From Rhabdornis inornatus (lineage: Eukaryota > Chordata > Aves > Passeriformes > Rhabdornithidae), in NCBI GenBank assembly GCA_013397075.1, contig VWZS01005954.1:952385-1016384 (forward strand): 64,000 nt of DNA, in the 5' to 3' direction. Position 1 is the stretch's first letter. Each line of letters opens with the position of its first letter. The translations under genes and the position numbers were made by a program. Under the pieces are notes generated by a model. It saw nothing but the letters and a program-made list of their open reading frames with translations. It was not told the origin of the DNA and searched no databases. Below, piece after piece: positions 1-12,762 of the stretch.

Positions 1-107
1 TGGATGGGTGGATGGATGATGGGTGGATGGATGGATGGGTGGATGGATGGATGGGTGGATGGGTGGATGGATGGATGGGTGGATGGATGGATGGATGCAT
101 GGATAGG
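1..107. repeat. (TGGA)n tetranucleotide microsatellite
   Basis: Tandem TGGA/TGGG units run from the first base to about 107, with GATGGGTGG and GATGATGGG interruptions. The array starts at the window edge, so it probably continues upstream. The open frame across it (Met-Gly-Gly-Trp/Asp-Gly-Trp repeats) is a by-product of the repeat and not a gene. Confidence 0.95.
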
Positions 108-1690
108 AGACTTTTGTACCAGTACTGACTCGTGCATCTTGCTGAAATCCCAAGCTGCCTCTAAAGCTGTTACTTTTCCCACAGATGTTTGTCTCTGTGT
201 TTCCACTTGCTGTAACCTCCCTTTTGAACAACCCCATCTGTGTCTGAATGGTGCTGCATTACTCCATGTACACAAAAATGTCTATGGGATGGCATTTACG
301 TTCCCCAAATTCAGGTGCTTCCAATGTGTACATTACACTACTCTAAATTGCCAAGGCTCCTGTTCTAGTAGATAAAGAGATAGATAAAATACTGACTGGA
401 GTTGGGTTCAATTCAGTTTACCAAAAAGTGTGTCAGTGTTAGGACCAGGGATCATGTCACTCTCTCTGTTGAATCTGCTGTTTTGCTGTCTGACTTCCTC
501 GGGTGGAGGAGCCAGCATTGCAGACCACTGCATTTAATCAGTCACATCTTTCATAATGAATACACCCTGAGGTTTGTTTTAGAAGTTTGATGAAGACATG
601 AATTTACCTGGAAAAGCCAGATGAGTTTTCCTGATACCTGGCTAAACCCTCACAAGACGGCTTTTCTTTCCTTGATTGCAAGGTTGTGCTGGAAGGCCAA
701 GAAGCTCTGCTCCTGCTCTGCCGTCCCTGGAGGAGAAAGAAATTCTTTCAGTGCACTGAGAAAAACCATCTTTCTTCAATTTAGCCAACTCTTTATGGTC
801 TACCTGTCTTTTTTCTTCACTCCCTAGACACAGCAGCTGGTAAAGGAATGCCTAAATTGCCACTAGACTCTGAGGTTTGTTTTTGTCTGTGGTATAGAGA
901 TAGGGAATGCTGCAGGCACCAGTTTCACTCACTTAGAAATGATCACTATTGAGAACTACACATTTTCCCTTGATATTTTTTCCTAAATTATTGTCTTGAG
1001 GATTGGCACAACAGATTATATTCTCTGTTCCTCTAATGGCTGAAATGATGCTCCATAGGCTTGCAAAAAATAACATAATATGAATTTTATAAAACAGACA
1101 GAGTGCATGAAAGAACTGTGAAAATAGGTACATTAGGAGTTGTGAGGTACTCAGGAAAGAAAAGCAGCCATAGAAAGCACCGAAGAAAGAAGGAGGAGGC
1201 TAAATTAGAATTGTGGTGCAACCTTTTTTTACTTCAGGAACCCAACTGCCTAACAGTGAGAAAACTGGAGTTACTGGTTTAACTTACTTTTGTTTTAACT
1301 ATCCAAAGGAAATTCTTTTGTGCTAATAGATTGTTTTCATTCAGAGCTGCTACAATAATTCACAGAAGTTTTAAGTATTAAAAAGTGATGATATAAATGA
1401 GATAATCAAAAATATTAATGGGATCTAGAGACAGATATGCAAAAGCAGGAAGGAATGATGCAAAAGTGGGAAGGAAAGACCCAAGACACAGCAATGTGAC
1501 TGGAGAAATAAAGCAAGTGTATGGAAGTCTGCAGGAAGTGTAGAAATTTGAAACATTTGGTTTAAGATGAAGAGTGAGTAGCAAACACTTTTTAAAAAAC
1601 CTGTCTGTAGTTGATAATTTTCCTAGGGAAATGCTGTTTCTCTGAGCCATCCCAGAGACTTTCTGCCTCCTTTCAGTGCACACTAAAGTC
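108..1690. other. Single-copy sequence, nothing recognised
   Basis: No CR1 tail, LTR, tandem array or convincing exon was seen on either strand. The short ORFs here are of chance length and have no recognisable motif. Confidence 0.6.
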
Positions 1691-1734
1691 CATCATCATC
1701 ATCATCATCAATCATCATCATCATCATCATCATC
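1691..1734. repeat. (ATC)n trinucleotide microsatellite
   Basis: About 14 CAT/ATC units with one extra A near the middle (…ATCATCAATCATC…), which shifts the phase. It gives a false poly-His stretch on the plus strand. A second, uninterrupted ATC array lies at 35619-35661. Confidence 0.95.
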
Positions 1735-2149
1735 TCCCTCTCCTCTCTCTCATCCTCGTGGAGTTTCTCTTTGAGGATTCCTTCCTGATCTATTTCTCCC
1801 CAACAGTTTGAATCACTTGGCCTTTAAAACCTGATTCCATCCAGACTTTGGATTGAATTTTTATAGGTGTAGGAATGGGACTCTCGCACACTTCACATCT
1901 TTGCAGTGACATTCTTAGACAGACCCTCTCCAGGAGTTTGGCCAGACACACTTGCAGGGGTAATTAGCTGATAGCCAGGTTGGACAGCTCAGGTACTCAT
2001 AAACTCTGTGCTGACACAGTTTTGCCTCTTCAAGTCTGGAGTTAATTTGTCAGACATTTCTCAGTGTTCTTTGGACTCTCAAGGCTCAGACATCTTTGCA
2101 AAATCCTTTGCAATGAAAATGACTGCATGGTAAGTATCTCTTCTATCCC
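1735..2149. other. Single-copy sequence with a weak first-exon-like segment
   Basis: The interval has no repeat. At 2065-2129 a segment between TTTCTCAG and a consensus donor (CATG|GTAAGTAT) stays open in two frames. One of these carries ATGAAAATGACTGCATG directly before the donor. No second exon could be linked to it, so it is not called a gene. Confidence 0.4.
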
Positions 2150-2174
2150 TTTTTTTTATTTTTTTTTTTTTTTT
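2150..2174. repeat. Poly-T tract
   Basis: A near-pure T run of about 25 bases with a single A, just 3' of the donor-like GTAAGT at 2130. No retrotransposon body is attached on either side. Confidence 0.9.
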
Positions 2175-3799
2175 GGTAGGAAACATCAGAGTGTGAGAAG
2201 TACCAGACTGGACTTAAGGCAGTGTTAGTTTGTGCTGTGCCCTGTCCCTCATGTTAGGGAGAACTGGATGTTTCAGAGAAAAGTTTAAGAATCAGAGATG
2301 CAGATTTCCTCTTAGTTTCTAAACCAGGAGCTGGCCTCATGCAGGCTCTTGATTCATGGGCATTAATGATGATGGTTTTCTCTCATTCATTGAAGGACTC
2401 CTGAAGTACCTCCCAGAGTGCTGCTAAGACAATAGAAAAATTTGTATTTATTGTTTGTAAATCAATGTAGAGGAATTTGTAATCTCAACTGACACTGAGA
2501 GAGGAGTAAGAGAACCTCCTGGCACTCTTCCTCCTGACTGACAAGTGCCACTTAATGATTCTTCACATAATGTCTCTGGATTTCTCAGTTTTAGCAAATT
2601 CTCAGTGAGATCTTTTTTACCACCATGAACTTTTGCAGGCTATTTTTGAGTAGTGTTAGATGAAGATCCTGACTCAAGAAAATGTCTCTTTGCCAGTTTC
2701 TTATGGAAGGAAAGCAGGTTTTGAGGCTTGTGGATTCATATAACATCCTAACTTCACGTGAAAGTCACATTTGGGAAAGCATCAGCATGGCTCCCAGCAG
2801 CACTGATAGGGTGCAAGCAGCCTTTTAGACCTCTCATCACAAGTGGAGGAGAGCAGATTTCTAAGGTCCAAACCCCATTTCTCTGAAATCACTGACATGA
2901 CAGCTCTTTGATAATTGAAATGATGGCTAACCCCCATTTTGCCATGAAAATGTCACTCATTACACTCTACCAACTCCAATTTTGTGCTTTGTTCTCAGAG
3001 GCACGATGTGCCAGGGTGTATCTCTGCTGTGAAGAGCAAACAGTGCCATTACCTCCTGGCTGCAATGAGAAGAAAATGAATAGAGGCTGAAATATGAAGT
3101 GCCATTATAGGAAATTGGTTGGTTATTAGACTGTATTTGCTACTGCAGTTACAGAGCTCAGTTCTGTACAAAAACAAAACCCACAAAGCCCAGAAACAGC
3201 TCGTGGCTCAATTTTCAGATGCATGCTGGCAGCCCTTGGTACCCCTGTCACTGTCAGCCAAGTCCCCAGGGACCTCCAGCCTTGGACTTCCTTGGCAATA
3301 ACTTGGCTGATCCACAGGCAGTGTGGGTTGACTTTGATTTATGTGACTCTGGTTCAATTCTTAACTTTGTAAAACAAACATTTTTTTTCCTGCAAAGCTG
3401 AAAAGAAGCTCCCTCTTTTGATCAGAAGTTTTTTGGGACAAAAAGTATTTCTCAGTGTGTACTGAGTGCCATAGGCATTGATCTCAGATGGCGACTTGCT
3501 TTAATACAGTAATTAATGAAACAGTAACGATGCTTCCTTTGTGCTAAGATCTGTGAGCAGGTTTCCCTGGCAACAGCCCATGCACAAGCTTCTTGCCTGT
3601 AGCAAATGTGAAGTTATTTGAATCATTCACATTCTTTTGAAAAAAGAGGGCTGCTGTGACTCAAATTAACTCAGATTTAGTGCAAGATGAAAGTACACAC
3701 AGGGGCAGCTACCTCAGGTCAGCTGATGCACAGGAACCTTTTACCCTGCATTAACTCACTCGAGTGTTTGAACCTTCCATGCTACCATAGGAGCTTTTA
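2175..3799. other. Single-copy sequence, nothing recognised
   Basis: No repeat tail or tandem array. A 60-codon ORF ending near 3090 contains several Cys codons and a polypyrimidine-AG before 2999, but no partner donor or family motif supports it. Confidence 0.5.
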
Positions 3800-3870
3800 T
3801 CTCAGAACTGTAAAATAGTTTTGGTTGGAAGAAACTTTCAAGGTCATCTAGTCCAGCATCCAAATATAGG
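3800..3870 (-). mobile_element. CR1 LINE, degraded 3' end only
   Basis: The segment TTTTGGTTGGAAGAAACTTTC followed by AAGGTCATCTAGTCCA matches the reverse complement of the CR1 3' terminus with many changes. Only about 70 bases remain, which marks an old, heavily truncated copy. Confidence 0.7.
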
Positions 3871-6754
3871 AAATGTATGTATTTCCCCTAATTTTGTTTT
3901 TCTCTCTCCAGCCATTTTCTGCCAACAGAATCCAGAATCCATTTTATACTAGGATAGCATCAGATCTTCATCTTTATAGTCCTGAGAGGGAAGGACAGCA
4001 TATTCTGGCTTGACTTCTTCCACATCCTTTATTTCCCATAAACACACTCAAGTGATAACCACCAGTGATGGATGTTAGGGATGTGTCTGGTCCTGATGGA
4101 TCAGCTCATTGTGGCTTTGAGGGAGACAGACAACAACACAATAGCCAAGGATTGGCAATGCACCCTCACCCCCCCAGGCATTGTGCTGGTCAACGTCTGG
4201 CTCAAGCCAAGTGTGGGAGAAACTAAATTCTGTAGTCAGTGTGCAAATATCATTGTAAATCAGTTATTTTTCTCCGTAAATGTGGACAGCTCAGAGCTTT
4301 TTGGGCTGTCCTGCACATCAGCCGAGTGCACGTCATGACTTTCCCTTGAGAAGGGATTCTTCTCAAGATTACTTCTCTAGACTGGAGAATCCTTTTGTTG
4401 TGAGATACTCAGTGCATTAAAAAAAAAGCACTGAAACTTTGAAATCTTAGCTAAGTGATGGGAAGGACTGATTAGGCACAAGTAATGCTTCAGACATAAA
4501 CAACTGACCCTGTTTAGAACATAAGGGAGTCCCCTCTGAGCCTCATGACCCAATGGGAGAGTGTCCCTCACAGTTTTGTTTGACCTTGTCCTCTGTGCAG
4601 TAAAAAATCAAGAATACCTTGCTACCCAATCTTGTTAAACCCATTTACTATCAAACTCTGCTAAATGTCTGGTTTATAAAGATAAATATTTTGCTGCTCC
4701 TCTGTTACAAGTGAAGTGTGTCATAACATCCATGTCAAGGACACAAGACCCCAAGCAGCATGATCCTTTTTGGTTGCTCATTCCCATATTTCTCTTCTGC
4801 CAAAAGAGATGATCCTTATGAACAGATGGTGAGGCAGTTCCAAAAGAGAAAGTTTGGAATGGAGAGAAGTATTCTAGACAAAGCTTTTTATAATTTATTC
4901 GCTGTATCAGTGAGTACTTGAATTGTCAAAAACAGTCAAAGGAGCAAAAGCCTTCTGGAGCAAAGGAAAAGTATTAATTATCTTGTAGCTGTTTTAGATT
5001 TGTTCTTTCTAATGCAGGAGGAAGTGCGTCAGCAGATCAAGAGACAGACAATATCAATAATCACTTGCCTTCCCTTCCAGCAGGAAGTTGTGGTGAATTA
5101 ATCTTTAAAAGGCTTTGCCACCAATTTTTAAGGAAGAAGACCAAAGCAAATATTTTATTCCAGTGATATTTTTCTTGTACTCATCTGGCATCACAGCCTG
5201 GAGCTGTTGCTTGGCTTTATTTTTAAGTCCTGTATGGACCTTGGTGCAAATCCATACTGCAAGGATGTGAAACATAATGAAGTGGAATATCAACAAAATT
5301 CATAACTGGGACCTGGTCTGAGATAGAATATTAGACTTGGATAATTTAATATTATCTGTCGGTATCTAAAACAATAATGTTGGTTTAACATCTTGGTAAC
5401 TTGGTGGAAGAAGGTAAGGACATCTTCAGCTAACTATTGTATTTAAAGGTAAATTTAGAAGAGATCAGAGTGGGACTTTTGAGAGTATCAGTTGATTTCT
5501 CCTCTGTGAACTGTCAATGTCTTTTTTACACCACTGTTGTCCCAATATTTGAGTTCAGATCAGTCCTAGGGACAAGGCACTGGGATAGAAGGACAGTGAA
5601 GTCAAACTACTGGACTCCTTCTTCACCTATGCAGTCTGGAAATGTGACCAACTAAATCTAGGCCTGGAGAAGATCCACATGGCAGAACCCTTAAAAACCC
5701 CCAGAAAGCTGAGTTACTAAAAAGCTTCAGCATTCTTTGTTTTTCCAGTCTAAAAATACTTTTATATAAAAGACTTCAAACTGGTTTTTGTGCTAAACAC
5801 ACAAATGGAAATTTCGCTGCACTGCACACATTATATCACTAAAATAAATATTATTGTATTTAATATTTAAAGAGATTTTTGAAACAGCCACAGAGGATGA
5901 AAAATACAAGCCAGCAAAAGCATTCAGTGTCTCGGCGCCCAACAGAGGCATATTTCAATTCTCCTGCTTTAATTTCTTTAGCTCTCAAGGAATTCCAAGG
6001 TCTCTGAAATGGCATGCTGAGCAGGGAAACAGATCTGTTGTCCCCAGGGTTCCTCTGGCTCTCTATTATTCACCATCACAGGAATTTTTCTTCAGTATGG
6101 GCTGAGGACCTGCATCATGTACACCTCAAAGCTGTTGGAGTAGCAAATACACAATGCCCAGTGCATCCCAAACACCATCAGGCACTGGTATTCGAGGTAG
6201 GACAGGGGACATGGGATTTCCTTTATTCTGTCTGTGCTACCAGATCCGAGTTCAGCCTCTCTGGAAGCTACTAGGAACTTTGCTGTTGGCTTTTTTGGGT
6301 AAGGAGAGGAGAACTGGGATGAGCAGAAACTCTTCCCTCACAGACTGATTCCAGATGAGGTTCCTTGCCTTATCCCTGTCCCAGAGCTGTGTGTCTGACC
6401 CTGCCAGACCTGTTCCTCCATCACACTCAGGACAAAGTCATGGTGCCATGAACAGCAAGCCTGTGTTCCAAACATCCATCCCTCCCTCCAGGTGGATTCC
6501 TGGGACACTCATTTTCTGAGTGTCAAATTTTACAGGTGCATGATGAGTTTAGAAAGTTGACATGGGCTAATTCTCAAGCTGGAGATGTCAGGCCAAATCC
6601 AGAGTGATACCAAGTGCCTTTGGTTACAGTTACTGGGACTTGAAGTGTGAGCAAAAAAGCAGCCACTTGTTCTCTGTTGGATGCCTTTAATTCATTTAAC
6701 CACAGTAATTCCTTTGCCTGCAGTAAACGGAGGGAGAAATTACCTAATGTTGAT
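3871..6754. other. Single-copy sequence, nothing recognised
   Basis: About 2.9 kb without a recognisable repeat or gene. ORFs reach at most 92 codons and show no conserved motif. GTAAGG at 5413 is a donor-like site without a good upstream acceptor. Confidence 0.55.
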
Positions 6755-7036
6755 TCTGGAGAGGGACTTATTCCAAGGGCATAGGATAAGGGGGAATGGC
6801 TTTAAGCTGGAAGAGGGTAGATTTAGATTGGCTATTATTAAGAAATTCTTCCCTGTGAGGGTGGTGAGACTCTGGCAGAGGTTGTCCACAGAAGCTGTGG
6901 CTGCCCCATCCGTGGAAGGGGATCCAAGGCCAGGCTGGATAGGTTTTAGAGCAACCTGATCAAGTGCCCATGTCAGGGGCTTGGAACAGCATGATTTTGA
7001 AGATCCCTTTCAGCCCAAACCATTCTATGATTCTCA
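6755..7036 (+). mobile_element. CR1 LINE, 3' fragment
   Basis: Recognised from GGGGGAATGGCTTTAAGCTG, TTCTTCCCTGTGAGGGTGGT and the 3' end CAGCCCAAACCATTCTATGA. About 280 bases of the end of ORF2 and the 3' UTR are kept; the rest is lost by the usual 5' truncation. The 92-codon frame through it is not functional. Confidence 0.93.
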
Positions 7037-9438
7037 ATAGGTGAACTATAACAGGTTCTAGCATCAGAAAACATCTGTTATATTGGAGACTCAAAGTTAG
7101 GAATACTCACATGGCTCATGTCTCTACACGTGCCTGGCCATTTTTGAATTCTGCATTTATAGATTAATATTTTGAGATCTGACTTTTCTCCTGCAGGCAT
7201 CCCAATGTAACACTGGAGTCATACTGTGATCAGTCAGATCCTTTCTGTGCACAACATGCACAATCAAACATAACTCAGGTGTCATATCCAGTGGACTTAG
7301 GGCTGCACTTCAATGTCCATTTAAAGCAGAATTCAGATGCCCTTCCTTTGTCAGTTTATTCCCCAATTTTTGCATTTAATTGTAGCAGTGATTATGTACA
7401 TTCCCTACTTCTGGCATCATAGTCCTTCCTAAGGGTAATTTTGTATTTTCCTCTCCAATTCAACTTGAAAAAGTTCCACTCTGTAGAGCAGAGGAAGGAT
7501 TGTCAACCAAGGCTCATTTGGGGACTGTTCTCCTTTATTTTCAATGGGCTTATACTTTCACAAAATCTTATCTTACAGTCAGAGAAAAGAGGGTTGAAAG
7601 GCATGATTATCTACCCTAGGGCAGGGTAGACTCTTTATGGACTAGTTAACCACCCTTTTGTATAAATTGTTCATAGACTTTAATCACATGGAACCAAGAG
7701 TGCCAAGCACACATCCCCTGGGTCATTCCACAGAGACTTTCACTGGGAAGCTGCTCTTCCTTCTCAACCTCTTGTAGGTGCTCCAGGCTGCAGGAGCACT
7801 CAGAAATCACACCTACCTAGAACCTTTCCCTGAGCACAGCTGGGCAATGGCTGATACCCTCACCACTGACCTGTCTTGCTACCCAAAACAGGATTGATGC
7901 AGCCAAACTGCCTTCTGGGAACAGTTCCTGTCTTGTGTCAGGGCTTTGGAGTTGTGTGGGAATTGTGCAGGATAATGAGCTACTCCAGGCTGCAGCAGCA
8001 CCAGGGACTGGTTTAGCAGAATAGGTAATTAACTCTGAGTCATTAACAGTGGCTCTGCCACTGTCTATTGCTAGTATAGGTCCAGCTTTGGAATTTTCCT
8101 TCATTACATGCTGAGCAGCCTCATGTTGGTCCTCACATCAACATGCTTGGAGTAGTGCTGAGCTCACTCATATTAAGTGAGTGTGTGGCTTGGAAATACT
8201 CAGATTTGATGGCTTCTGAGCTAATTTATGTTGAGAAATGTTAGTTTTCTTTGTAGTTCTGGCCGCATTCAGCTGATCTGATTTTTGTTGTGGAAAAAAG
8301 GAGAGGTGCTTACTGCAAAGCACAGCTTGAAAGGAAATTCAGTAGTTAAAAAATCTGCTGTTTATTGAGATAATTGTGACTGCCCCGTGCAATGATACAA
8401 CACAATGTCTGACCTGATTACCCTGCAAAGGAGTATTTTTTACTGATGATGTGACAGGAGACCTGGGCTTTTTAGGGTTGGGGATGTCCAGACTGTGTCC
8501 CTTGTGCTGCTGCAGCAGCAGCAAAACCCTGGCATGCAGAGTGTTCACTGAAGCATTTCTCAGTGCTTGCTGCATTACTATTTATGCTTTAGTATTTATA
8601 CCACAGGCATGGCCTCGTCTCCTTGCCATTCTTCAATCTTGCTGCCACAAAATAATGCCAGAGAGGGGCTCAACTGCTTATTAAATATCTCCTTCCCAGT
8701 TTTTCTTTCCCAGCCTTCACCTTTTGTGTTAAGGGAGCCTCTCTGCTCTTGGTGAAATGCAATTAAACCTCCTCAGCCATCTCCTCACTGGCCTCTTGGT
8801 GGTACTCTTAACTCAGCATATTCACCAGCTGCTCTGGCTGCCTTTAAAGGCATCAGTCTCCACCCTGCTCTAGGAGAATGAACGTTTCTAAGTAGATACT
8901 AAATATATACAAACTTTATGGACACAAAGCAAGACTTTCTAAGGATTTTCCGGAGATACAAAAGCTCGACTCGCTGATCCATGCTGACCTACTTCAGGGC
9001 TTCACCTGTTATGCAAAGCCCAGTGCTGAGATCTGTCAGATATCTCTGGAGCACAGATGTTTGGATCCAGTGCTTGCACTGGGGAATGAAGGCAAAATGA
9101 AAAGGGAGGTTGTCATTTGCATTCCCAGCAGTTTGTTTAGTGCCAGGTGAAATAAAAGGGTCCCACTGCTGTCAGGAACGTGCTACAGTGAATATTGGGG
9201 CAGATTTGATTCAGTGTCTGTGTTCCAGTAGGGATCCAAATAGCCAAGGAACAGCCCCACAGAGGGAAACACTGTGTGGAGTCTGAGAAATTCAAGGTGC
9301 ATGAGCTTTCCTGCAAAGAATGTTAAAACCTATCTTCATATTTAGAAAATCCCCAGGAAGCACTTAGTTAGGGTGAAACTAAGGATACTTTCAGCTAGTG
9401 TAGTTATAGTCTAAATCTAAGCCTGGGATCTGAAGTTA
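7037..9438. other. Single-copy sequence with one short hairpin
   Basis: No transposon was recognised. A perfect 7-bp inverted repeat, GTGCTCC/GGAGCAC with an 8-base loop, lies at 7778-7799. A similar CTCCAGGCTGCAG motif recurs about 200 bases downstream. No exon could be supported. Confidence 0.5.
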
Positions 9439-9705
9439 GAATCCCAGAATCGTTAAGGTGGAAAAGACCTCTGAGATCATCAAGTCCAACCATTTACCCA
9501 GCACTGCCAAGCCACCTCCAAACTCTGTTCCTCAGTGCCGCATCTACACATTTTTTAAATGCTCCCAGGGATGGTGACTCCTCCCCTCCTCTGTGCAGCC
9601 TGCTCTAATACTTGGCGACAATTTAGATGCAGAATTTTTTCCCAATAGCCAACCTCATCCTTCCTTGGCTTTATATAACTGCCCTAAGCTTGGCTCTTGA
9701 TCACC
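9439..9705 (-). mobile_element. CR1 LINE, 3' fragment of a second subfamily
   Basis: It begins on the plus strand with AATCCCAGAATCGTTAAGG, then GGAAAAGACCTCTGAGATCA and TCCAACCATTTACCCAGCAC. This is the AAGGTTGGAAAAGACCT type of CR1 tail, not the GGTTTGGGTTGGAAGG type. Similarity fades near 9705. It is diverged and therefore probably older. Confidence 0.88.
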
Positions 9706-10519
9706 AAGAAATTATTGGCAGATAAAACTGACCTCAAAGGTTAGTTCATTTGCTCAGAATAAGTAGAATTATGCATTGAAAGTTAGACCTTCTAGTAGTC
9801 AAAATTACTTAATTTTCCCATTGTAGACCAGCCATATCCTGCAAAGAATTTATTTTGGTTTTTTGCTAAGTATTTGTCGATGGTTTTAGAGCAAATTCAT
9901 ACCAAGGATCTGCTGACAGTTCTCTTTACTGACTGCCTTGGGTGCCCAGACTGCACACAGATTCTGCTCTGCATTGAGTCGAATGAAGGCTTTTTGAGAC
10001 AAAAAATAGTTACTAAGTAGATAACACATAAACAATATTTACAGATATGTTTGCTAAATACATATCATGCACTGAAGATTTTTATTGCAGCTGCATTTAT
10101 GCTAAGGGAAGAAGAATTAAAGGAAAGACAAGGTGGAGGCAGGAGAGAAAAGAATGAAGTCCAACATAATGAAATAAAGTCTTCACAATTACAGAGTTAG
10201 AAGCAAAGAACACTACAAATATACTGCAGTTATGCCCATCCCCTTCTCTATTCCCACTCTCCCCATCAGGCAGAGGTTTAAATGATGATAAGTGGTTCTT
10301 AGATCCTTTGCCATTCTCTGAGACCACTAAAATAGAAAATGTCCAACACCTGCTGCAAGCATATTAATGATCAGATGAAAAATTAATGCCTACAAATCCT
10401 CAGAGTTAACTCTTCCCTTCAGCCATTAGCAATTAATAAGAAAAAAAGGATGCTGCAGGAAGGAGACAGATACAAAATCCCTGCCCTAGGAGGTCCCCTT
10501 AGGGATCAGAATTGCTGTA

Positions 10520-10561
10520 AGGGTAATGATTAGGACACGAAGGGTAGTGATTAGGACACAG
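10520..10561. repeat. 21-bp tandem duplication
   Basis: AGGGTAATGATTAGGACACG is followed at once by AGGGTAGTGATTAGGACACA. The copies differ mainly by A/G at position 7, so this is a recent two-copy direct repeat. Confidence 0.85.
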
Positions 10562-10818
10562 GGATTTTTGCTGGCTCCTCAGTGGAGCTTGGAGTGCTGT
10601 ATGTGAAAACACTGTCCCTGTCACTGGTAGAGTGACCAAAGGGGCTGCAGAGGGGCTGCAAAGACCCCTTCTTCTTCGTGCACTGAAGGACAGGCCACCT
10701 CAGTGGCCCAAACATCACAAAGGGGAGCCAGGAGACCTGGTTCTTGTCCTCATTTTGTCACTGGCTGGGTCAGGTTGATCAGTTGCCACATCCTGTGTCT
10801 GTGCCTCCATTTCTTTTG

Positions 10819-10876
10819 CTGTAAATGCCTTGACTAGGACATAATTTTCTGCAAATGTCTTGAGTAGGAGAGATTA
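10819..10876. repeat. 30-bp imperfect tandem duplication
   Basis: CTGTAAATGCCTTGACTAGG at 10819 is repeated as CTGCAAATGTCTTGAGTAGG at 10849. The 30-bp period has about three substitutions in the first 20 bases, so it is older than the 21-bp duplication nearby. Confidence 0.75.
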
Positions 10877-11319
10877 AAACTGCTCTCTCTGAGGCTTTGC
10901 CTTTATTATTTATCATAATCTAGAAAAAGAAAATCAATATTTTTGCTGGTCTTCTGTTGATTCTTCATTCCTCAACTCATCTGAGCTCACTCTTCAAGTC
11001 TGCAATGTTTTAGCTTGAGGCCAGCCTGGAGAGTGTCTGTGCTGGTTCCAGGAAGGATCAGGCACTGTCCCCAGGTCCCTCCTTGGACACAGCAGAATCC
11101 CAAACACCACCTCCTCTCTCAGGATCCTCTTTCCTTTCTCCCACACGATGCTGGTGCCACACATTTCCTCTTGGAGAGGGAAAAAAACCAAGGTGAAGTC
11201 AGGAACAAAGCCACCAGGATTAGTTCAATATTCCCCAAGGACCTGTCCTTATCTACTGCTTGCAGTCTGCCTCTACTGCCTTGGCACACCTCGGGCTGTC
11301 CAGATATGAACAATGACAG

Positions 11320-11683
11320 CAAGAGAAGGTGCCAGGGAGGCCCCAGAGCACTTTTCAGTTCTTTAAGAGGTTCCAAGAGAGCTGCAGAGAGACCTTGGAG
11401 AAGGGCATGGAGTGACAGGACAAGGGGGAATGGCTTCAAACTGACAGAATAGATTTAAATTAGATTTTAGGGAGAAATTCTTCCCTGTGAGGGTGGTGAA
11501 GCCCCAGCACAGGTTGCCCAGAGCAGTTGTGGATGTCCCATCCTTGAAAATGTTCAAGGTCAGGTTGCAAGGGTCTTGGAGCAACCTGGGATAGTGGAAG
11601 GTGTCCCTGCCCATGATTCTCTGATGAATCAGATGGTCTTGAAAATCCCTTTCAACCCAAACCATTCTCTGATTCTGTGATCC
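11320..11683 (+). mobile_element. CR1 LINE, 3' fragment
   Basis: It contains GAGTGACAGGACAAGGGGGA, CCCTGTGAGGGTGGTGAAGC and the end CAACCCAAACCATTCTCTGA, followed by TTCTGTGA. The 5' limit is set where AAGGTGCCAGGGAGGCCCCA matches the more internal CR1 consensus. Long frames on both strands here are repeat-derived. Confidence 0.93.
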
Positions 11684-12608
11684 CAATGGAGGAAAGGAAT
11701 AATTTTTACTCCACTCTTTTTTTGAGATAAAGCTCTTATTACTCAGTGCTTGCCATTCTCTTCTATGTCTCTGAAGCATAAAAACAGTATTGAGAGGAAT
11801 TTAAAAGTACAACATTCTTGGTTTTTTCCTTGCAAGGACAACAGGGGAGCAACTCTCTGAGGCCTTACTGGGAGTGAGAAAGGGCTTTTTGCAGAACTGG
11901 GTTATGAGCAATATAGGGCAGGATGAAATCCGATGACTTTGTGCATGGCCAGGTGAGTTGTTACAGAAATGAAAAGTTAATCACACCTTTTTTCTTGCTG
12001 TCTCCCTCTTCACTTCCTTCTGCTGAAACCTTGGAGCTGAAGAAATTGGGTGCTATTTTGTTCTCCAAGTGATTTACAGCGACAGAAAGGAAGGGAACTG
12101 TCCATTAAGGGTTACAATTGCTGGGATACCAGAATAACAAAATATTATCTTGCTCAGGTACCTGCTATCCCTCACTTTGTGGCAGAGGTGATGTGAATGT
12201 TTCCCTGCAGACTATCCCATCACACAGCCTTTCTTCTCCATGAGCTGCAGAGTTTTGGCACGGGGGAGCCACAAACTGGCCCTGGGCTGGCTTGGGATGC
12301 TGCTGAGAGCTGTCACTTGCATCTGGGCAAAATTAAAGGCAGTGAAGAGTTTCTTTAATCAGTGGGTGGCTCTTTGCTGATTACAAATGGGATGAACTGT
12401 CTGCATTTAGTTCTTGTCTGTCCTACAAAAATCTTCATCCGACTTGGTAAAGGCAAGTGCCTCAGTTTGTCTTCTGTAGCACAGAAATTTCTCTGTTAAA
12501 AAAAAAATAATAAAGGTAATGGTTCCCCCACACTGCTGGAATGCTTTGAAAATACTTTGAGAGCATGAGCTGTGACTGTATCATCACTGGACTCCTCGTG
12601 GTTAAGGA

Positions 12609-12638
12609 TTTTTTCTTTTCTTTTTTTTTTTTTTTTTT
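12609..12638. repeat. Poly-T tract
   Basis: A T-rich run with two single C interruptions ending in 18 consecutive T. No LINE or SINE body precedes it on the minus strand, so it is called low complexity only. Confidence 0.9.
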
Positions 12639-12729
12639 GTTTCTTTGCTCTGTACAATTTTTGACTGCAGTAGTAGGAATTTCACATGAAGCCCCATTCT
12701 GAGAGAAACATAATCTCTGATTTACTCAC

Positions 12730-12762
12730 CTTGGCTGGAAATGCAGTCTTGTAAGGTTCTGT
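12730..12762 (-). other. Possible 33-nt minus-strand exon
   Basis: Read on the minus strand, TGTCCTGTGCAG precedes the segment and the donor is AAG|GTGAGT, an exact consensus. The 33 bases give 11 open codons (TEPYKTAFPAK) and the length is a multiple of three. The polypyrimidine tract is weak. No protein family is recognised and chance is a serious alternative. If real it would be a small internal exon of a minus-strand gene. Confidence 0.2.

Larger units (their letters stand above)
9706..11319. other. Single-copy sequence with two short tandem duplications
   Basis: No transposon was recognised. A 21-bp unit is duplicated at 10520-10561, and a roughly 30-bp unit at 10819-10876. Both are separate entries. 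Overlapping 65-145-codon ORFs near 11000-11450 run into the next CR1 and are not credible. Confidence 0.5.

Noticed and set aside
11895..11952. 58-nt segment between TTTTTGCAG and CAG|GTGAGT
   Set aside because: The splice borders are good, but all three frames contain stops, so it is not coding; only a noncoding exon would remain possible.
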